Assembly (NCBI GenBank): GCA_900547125.1
Contig: URFU01000014.1
Coordinates: 1-27,169 of the forward strand
DNA from: an uncultured Collinsella sp.
GTDB lineage: Bacteria; Actinomycetota; Coriobacteriia; Coriobacteriales; Coriobacteriaceae
Reading direction: 5' to 3'
Length of the DNA stretch: 27,169 nt
This document shows positions 23,782-27,169 of this stretch, piece by piece. Position numbers and translations under genes: made by a program. The stretch's first letter is position 1. Each line of letters begins with the position of its first letter. The notes beneath the pieces are model-generated. The model saw only the letters and a list, made by a program, of their open reading frames with translations. It was not told the origin of the DNA and did no database searches.

Positions 23782-24611
23782 GCGCAGCTCTTTTCCTCAT
23801 AGGCCTTGAGGGACTCGCCCTCTTCGGAACGGTAAGCGGCCTGGCGGGCACGAAGGTCATCCCAGTCGACCAGGGTGGCATCGAAGTCGGGGCCGTCGAC
23901 GCAAGCGAACTTGGTCACGCCGCCCACCTCGACGCGGCAGCAGCCGCACATACCGGTGCCGTCAACCATGATGGGGTTGAGGGACGCGGTGATGGGGGTG
24001 TCGTATTTCTGGGCGGTGAGGGTCGAGAACTTCATCATCGGAACGGGGCCGACGCAGAAGACCTGGCTCACGGCCTTGTCCTGCAGCAGACGCTCCAGCG
24101 GAGCGGTGACAACGCCCTGCTCGCCGTAGGAACCGTCGTCAGTGGTGATGTGAATGTGGTCCTCGTCGAGGAGCTCGCGGAACTGATCCTCCATGAGCAG
24201 GAGGTCCTTGGTGCGGGCGCCCATGATGGCGTGCACCTCGTGACCGGTCTCGACCAGGTGCTTGGCGACCGGGAAGGCAATTGCCAGGCCGACGCCGCCG
24301 CCAATGACGGCGCAGGGGCCCTCAGCCATCTCGGTGGGAACGCCCAGCGGGCCCACGACGTCGCGCAGCGACTCGCCGGCCTCGTAGGTGGAAAGCATCT
24401 CGGTGGTCTTGCCGATCACCATGAAGATGAACTCGACCCAGCCCTCGTCACCGTTCCAGCCGGCCAGGGTAAACGGGACACGCTCGCCCGTCTCATTGGC
24501 GCGAACCATGAGGAACTGTCCAGCGTGCGCATGCTTGGCGATTGCGGGCGCCTCGATGCGGAACTTGAACACCTTCTCCGAGAACTGCGTCTTCTCCAGG
24601 ATCTTATACAT
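23772..24611 (-). CDS. nfnA: NADH-dependent ferredoxin:NADP+ oxidoreductase, small subunit (NfnA; sulfide/dihydroorotate dehydrogenase-like FAD/NAD-binding protein)
   Basis: The 279-aa protein belongs to the ferredoxin-NADP reductase/PyrK group. An FAD-binding beta-barrel includes HAGQFLMVRANETGERVPFTLA, and the NAD-binding half starts at GPCAVIGGGVGLAIAFPVAKHL. The C-terminal GTGMCGCCRVEV plus FACVDGPDFD supply likely [2Fe-2S] ligands (D217, C222, C225, C237), the arrangement known for NfnA. The extreme C-terminus adds EEKSCACH. It is the first gene of a two-gene operon and overlaps nfnB. GAGAGGGG precedes the ATG, and a TATAAT lies about 105 bp upstream. NfnA is expected to hold the NADH site while NfnB holds the NADPH and ferredoxin sites. 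PyrK is excluded because no pyrD is next to it and the partner is NfnB-like. Confidence 0.88.
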   Translation of the reverse strand: MYKILEKTQFSEKVFKFRIEAPAIAKHAHAGQFLMVRANETGERVPFTLAGWNGDEGWVEFIFMVIGKTTEMLSTYEAGESLRDVVGPLGVPTEMAEGPCAVIGGGVGLAIAFPVAKHLVETGHEVHAIMGARTKDLLLMEDQFRELLDEDHIHITTDDGSYGEQGVVTAPLERLLQDKAVSQVFCVGPVPMMKFSTLTAQKYDTPITASLNPIMVDGTGMCGCCRVEVGGVTKFACVDGPDFDATLVDWDDLRARQAAYRSEEGESLKAYEEKSCACH

Positions 24612-24716
24612 AGAACCCCTCTCTTGTTAGGGCCGCCGAACCGTGCCTCCACGGAAATGGACGGTAGCCCGAATAAAACCGTACGCGCACAGGCGTTGTG
24701 CAGACATACGGTGCAA

Positions 24717-24722
24717 ATTATA
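24717..24722 (-). promoter_or_regulatory. Probable -10 element of the nfnAB promoter
   Basis: The minus strand reads TATAAT here, about 105 bp before the nfnA ATG, implying a leader of roughly 95 nt. The -35 region is weak. A small CCGTG/CACGG hairpin lies in the leader near 24651. Confidence 0.5.
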
Positions 24723-24784
24723 CCCTCATGGACATGTCACTTACGTGTGTCTTCGGCGGTTGGGAGCAGGGTTTATCCACTTCG

Positions 24785-24819
24785 ACCTGCCAAAGGGGGA
24801 GAGGTTTATTTTGGCAGGT
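24785..24819. repeat. TGCCA/GGGGACAG-type hairpin, second copy
   Basis: ACCTGCCAAA (24785-24794) pairs perfectly with TTTGGCAGGT (24810-24819). The loop GGGGGAGAGGTTTAT is a variant of the GGGGACAGGTTTATT core at 2611-2626. It lies between the pth terminator and the nfnAB promoter. Confidence 0.75.
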
Positions 24820-24837
24820 TTTATCAGGCAAAACGGC

Positions 24838-24879
24838 AAAGGGGGCCGGCCTCGCGCTTCGGTGAGGCCGGCCCCCTTT
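24838..24879 (-). terminator. Terminator downstream of pth
   Basis: AAAGGGGGCCGGCCTC (24838-24853) and GAGGCCGGCCCCCTTT (24864-24879) form a perfect 16-bp GC-rich stem with a 10-nt loop. On the minus strand a short T3 and then GCCGTTTT follow. It separates pth from the nfnAB operon. Confidence 0.8.
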
Positions 24880-24947
24880 GGAGCGTTGCATATGTATAGC
24901 GGCACAGGGTTTATTGCGACGCAGCCGCCGCGGCGTTTCCGCAGATG

Positions 24948-24984
24948 AAACCTGCCAAAATAAACATCTCTAAATGGTAGGTTT
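24948..24984. repeat. TGCCA-type hairpin overlapping the pth stop codon
   Basis: AAACCTGCCA (24948-24957) pairs with TGGTAGGTTT (24975-24984) with one wobble. The 17-nt loop keeps AAATAAACA, the complement of the TGTTTATTT core, but the GGGGACAG part has decayed. The outer arm touches the pth stop codon, mirroring the copy at the purF stop. Confidence 0.7.
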
Positions 24985-25613
24985 TAGTGCTTGCCGTTGG
25001 CGGAAGCGGCGCCGTTTACGTGATCGCGGGCGTAGATTACGCCGTGGACGATGGCCAGACCGGCGGCATCTGCGGCGCGGGCGCAGGTGTCCTGGAAATC
25101 CTCGGCTTCGCGGGCGCGCAGCTGCTTGAGCACGTAGTCGGCGACGGCCATCTTGCCGGGAGGGTTGCCGATGCCGGTGCGGATGCGGCTGAAGTCGCGG
25201 CTGCCCATCTTGTCGATGATGGAGCGCAGGCCGTTGTGACCGGCATGGCCTCCGCCCACCTTAACACGCACGTCGCCGGCGGGAATATCGAGCTCGTCGT
25301 GGATGACGAGCAGCTCCTCGGCCTTGATCTTGTACTCGCGGCAGAGCTTGGAGATGGGCCCGCCCGAGGTGTTCATGTACGACTGCGGCTTGACCAGCAC
25401 AATCTGGCGCTTGCCGCCCTCTTCCTCGGGATCGTTGATGTTGATGAGCGCGACCTCGGCGCCTGCTTGGTTTTTCCAGTACGTGACGCCGGCCTGACGG
25501 GCCAGCTCGTCGATCGCCTTAAAACCGGCGTTGTGGCGGGTCTCGGCATACTCATCGCCAGGGTTGCCAAGCCCGGCAACCATGCGAATCTTAAGCGGCT
25601 GTGCAGCTGCCAT
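24984..25613 (-). CDS. pth: Peptidyl-tRNA hydrolase
   Basis: Pth cleaves peptidyl-tRNAs that drop off the ribosome, recycling tRNA. The 209-aa protein has the bacterial Pth fold with catalytic residues in place: N17 in GLGNPG, H27 in TRHNAGF and D106 in VIHDELDIP. The N-to-H spacing is the same as in the E. coli enzyme (N10/H20). KPQSYMNTSGG and GGGHAGHNGLRSI are also conserved. The ATG at 25611-25613 is chosen because AAGGGA sits about 7 bp upstream; a TTG ten codons further out has no support. Length is a little above the usual ~190 aa because of a short loop insertion (NDPEEEGGKR). It lies downstream of prs but is separated from it by a terminator. Confidence 0.96.
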   Translation of the reverse strand: MAAAQPLKIRMVAGLGNPGDEYAETRHNAGFKAIDELARQAGVTYWKNQAGAEVALININDPEEEGGKRQIVLVKPQSYMNTSGGPISKLCREYKIKAEELLVIHDELDIPAGDVRVKVGGGHAGHNGLRSIIDKMGSRDFSRIRTGIGNPPGKMAVADYVLKQLRAREAEDFQDTCARAADAAGLAIVHGVIYARDHVNGAASANGKH

Positions 25614-25748
25614 ATTTGTCCCTTCGTTACACAAATAGTTCAATCAACGACAAAGGCTACCACGCCCGCCGAAGGCGAGACTTCGTTTCAGCGAAATCCC
25701 ACCAGACAAAAGCACGGCCGCGGCAGAGCAAGCCGTCGGAACAGAAGA

Positions 25749-25792
25749 AACCCCCGCGCGACCATAGCGAAGCAAGGGGGAGCGCGGGGGTT
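25749..25792 (-). terminator. Terminator of prs
   Basis: AACCCCCGCGC (25749-25759) pairs with GCGCGGGGGTT (25782-25792) over 11 bp. On the minus strand it is followed by TTCTTCTGTTCC, a modest T-rich tail. It lies between prs and pth. Confidence 0.75.
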
Positions 25793-25837
25793 ACATCTGT
25801 TCCGCCGGCGAAGCGCCGGGTTGCAAGGACGCTGCGA

Positions 25838-26824
25838 CTACAGCGCGAAGTCGCCGCCGACGAGCGTGGAGACGGGCTCCTCGTGGTAAACGGCGGAGAT
25901 GGCCTGAGCGAACTCCTCGGCGACCGAGATGGTCTTAATCTTGCCGCCGACCTCGACGGGGATGGCGTCGGTGACGACGCACTCGACGATCGGGGCGTCG
26001 TTCAGGCGCTCGATGGCCGGACCGGAGAAGATGCCGTGGGTGGCGCAGACGTAGATGTCGCCAGCGCCCATGGCCTTGAGCTCCTTGACGTTGGCGCACA
26101 GGGTGCCAGCGGTGTCGATCATGTCGTCATTGATGACGCAGGTCTTGCCCTTGATGTCACCGATGATGCCCATGACCTCGGCGGCGTTGTGGCGCGGACG
26201 GCCCTTGTGGGCGATGGCCAGGTCGCAGCCGAGCATGTCGGACAGCTTCTTGGCGGCCTTGGCACGACCCACGTCGGGGGAGACGACGACCAGGTTGTCG
26301 GTGTCGAAGTTCATGGCGTTGTAGTACTGGCCAAACAGCGGCAGTGCGGACAGGTGGTTGACCGGGATATCAAAGAAGCCCTGGATCTGACCCTGGTGCA
26401 GGTCGAGGGTGATGATGCGGTCGACGCCGGCGCGCTCGAGCAGGTTGGCGACGAGGCGGGCGGTGATGGGCTCGCGCGGGCCGGCCTTGCGGTCCTGGCG
26501 GGCATAGCCGTAGTGGGTGATAACGGCGGTGATGGAGCGGGCGGATGCGCGCTTGGCGGCGTCGGTGGCGATGAGCAGCTCCATGAGCATGTCGTTGACG
26601 TTGCCGCCGGCCACGGACTGAATCAGGAAGACGTCGGCGCCGCGGACGGTCTCGTCGTAGCGGGCGTAAATCTCACCATTGGCGAACTGCTTTAGCGTAA
26701 GGCCCGAAAGCTCGACCCCAAGGTACTCAGCGATCTTCTGAGCGAGGGGACGGTTGGAGGAACCGGAATACACGCGGATGGACTTGCGCATATTCTCCGA
26801 CTTCTCGGGATCATTAATCGGCAT
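25838..26824 (-). CDS. prs: Ribose-phosphate pyrophosphokinase (PRPP synthetase)
   Basis: Prs converts ribose-5-phosphate and ATP to PRPP, the substrate of PurF in this window and of pyrimidine, histidine and NAD synthesis. The 328-aa protein has the class I layout: FANGEIYARYDETVRGADVFLIQS, the ATP-binding THYGYARQDRKAGPREPITARL, the cation/phosphate loop DLHQGQIQGFFDIPVNHL, and the ribose-phosphate loop INDDMIDTAGT. Some otherwise conserved spots vary: SPDVGRAKAAKKL replaces the common SPDVGGVxRAR pattern. The ATG at 26822-26824 has AAAGGAGAAGG upstream. A second Met (residue 12) also fits the family's usual start but lacks as good a site. A terminator follows at 25749-25792. Confidence 0.96.
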   Translation of the reverse strand: MPINDPEKSENMRKSIRVYSGSSNRPLAQKIAEYLGVELSGLTLKQFANGEIYARYDETVRGADVFLIQSVAGGNVNDMLMELLIATDAAKRASARSITAVITHYGYARQDRKAGPREPITARLVANLLERAGVDRIITLDLHQGQIQGFFDIPVNHLSALPLFGQYYNAMNFDTDNLVVVSPDVGRAKAAKKLSDMLGCDLAIAHKGRPRHNAAEVMGIIGDIKGKTCVINDDMIDTAGTLCANVKELKAMGAGDIYVCATHGIFSGPAIERLNDAPIVECVVTDAIPVEVGGKIKTISVAEEFAQAISAVYHEEPVSTLVGGDFAL

Positions 26825-26870
26825 TACCCTTCTCCTTTATACATCGAATGCCATATAGATGCCTTGTTGC

Positions 26871-26876
26871 ATTGTA
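26871..26876 (-). promoter_or_regulatory. Candidate -10 element for prs
   Basis: The minus strand reads TACAAT 46 bp before the prs ATG. No convincing -35 hexamer is visible. Confidence 0.35.
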
Positions 26877-26967
26877 ACCGCGCGACGGGGCTAATTGAGT
26901 CTTGATAACGTCTTTACCGTCAACGGACACGAACCGACCACTCATCCGGTCGCGCAGGTCACGATAG

Positions 26968-27002
26968 AAAAAGGAGCCGTCCCCATGGGAACAGCTCCTT
27001 TT
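26968..27002. terminator. Bidirectional terminator between prs and the mobile-element end
   Basis: AAAAGGAGC (26969-26977) pairs with GCTCCTTTT (26994-27002), with an inner GTCCC/GGGAAC extension. T-rich ends occur on both strands. It probably ends a minus-strand gene to the right of the window, possibly the gene upstream of prs that the element now borders. Confidence 0.7.
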
Positions 27003-27012
27003 GTGCTTTCAA

Positions 27013-27169
27013 GACTTTAGTCTGCTGGCCGCGCAGCGGCCAGCTTTAAACCACCCGCTACGCGGGTGGAGACAAACGGCTTTACAAAGCCGCCCCTCCG
27101 ACCGATATTGACGATTGTTCAGGCCGTCAAGAATTCGAGTCGAAGGGGTGGTCGCCATGGCCCAGAAGG
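27013..27169 (+). mobile_element. Probable left end of an IS200/IS605-family insertion sequence (continues past window)
   Basis: A series of tight hairpins appears: GCTGGCCGC/GCGGCCAGC (27024-27044), CCACCCGC/GCGGGTGG (27051-27069), CGGCTTT/AAAGCCG (27077-27092) and TTGACG/CGTCAA (27108-27130). They precede AAGGGGTGG and an ATG at 27157. Subterminal hairpins in place of terminal inverted repeats, with a structured leader before tnpA, are characteristic of IS200/IS605 elements. The exact left boundary cannot be fixed here. Confidence 0.5.
27157..27169 (+). CDS. First codons of a putative IS200-type transposase (TnpA), truncated by window end
   Basis: Only four codons are visible, ATG GCC CAG AAG, giving MAQK. 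Many IS200/IS605 Y1 transposases begin M-A-Q/R-K followed by a KWxCKYHIVF segment, which would lie just outside the window. The site AAGGGG at 27143-27148 serves as ribosome-binding site. An upstream CCCCT at 27093-27097 could pair with it, as expected for the poorly translated tnpA of this family. The identity is inferred mainly from the structured leader. Confidence 0.45.

Noticed and set aside
22783..24899. Two long plus-strand open frames across the nfnAB genes (22783-23775 and 23775-24899)
   Set aside because: Both are mirrors of conserved minus-strand genes with intact cofactor motifs and contain only low-complexity sequence.
25601..26695. Plus-strand frame opposite prs
   Set aside because: Gly/Asp/Val-rich antisense frame; prs on the other strand has all of its catalytic motifs.
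27024..27092. tRNA or structured non-coding RNA gene at the right edge
   Set aside because: Several hairpins are present but there is no T-psi-C (GGTTC-A) arm or acceptor pairing; the context of an IS200-like leader explains them better.

Overview
The window looks like chromosomal DNA from a high-GC Gram-positive of the class Coriobacteriia, most likely Collinsella or a close relative. The reasons are the GC-rich codon use, LAXTG-type cell-wall anchors ending in KRRKH, a LuxR regulator fused to a many-helix membrane domain, and intergenic hairpins built on a GGGGACAG core. The species call is inference from gene content; no rRNA or tRNA gene is present.

Layout. The left edge (1-633, minus) is the start of a membrane protein that runs out of the window. 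A purine block follows on the plus strand: purF, purM and purN (928-4550), with purM and purN overlapping and a terminator after purN. Next are a lone galactitol-type PTS EIIA (4712-5176), a membrane-anchored parvulin foldase (5401-6624) and a GatB/YqeY protein (6679-7122). Then comes a four-gene amino-acid ABC importer (7478-10507) with gene order ATPase, Tat-type lipoprotein, permease, permease; its binding protein resembles aspartate/glutamate binders. A cytidylate-kinase-like protein (10679-11302) converges on a membrane-bound LuxR regulator (11355-12761, minus).

The accessory core is 12.8-22.3 kb. Two secreted, sortase-anchored surface proteins (652 and 2200 aa) have near-identical C-terminal anchors. 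Each is followed by the same 3' module: six 16-nt arms in alternating orientation, with centres about 40 bp apart and exactly conserved loop and spacer lengths, then a 13-15 bp hairpin with a fixed 9-nt loop. Both genes also carry an inverted repeat, TAGGTTC-N8-GAACCTA, ahead of their starts. This duplicated module is the most unusual thing in the window.

The right side is housekeeping on the minus strand: prs (PRPP synthase), pth (peptidyl-tRNA hydrolase), and an nfnA-nfnB pair for the bifurcating NADH-dependent ferredoxin:NADP+ oxidoreductase, whose large subunit is often labelled glutamate synthase small subunit. The last ~160 bp look like the left end and first codons of an IS200/IS605-family element.

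Functional links: prs makes the PRPP that PurF consumes. PurN uses formyl-folate, and NfnAB supplies NADPH for biosynthesis. The parvulin foldase could assist folding of secreted proteins such as the two surface proteins. Several unrelated hairpin families occupy almost every intergenic gap, and some overlap stop codons.
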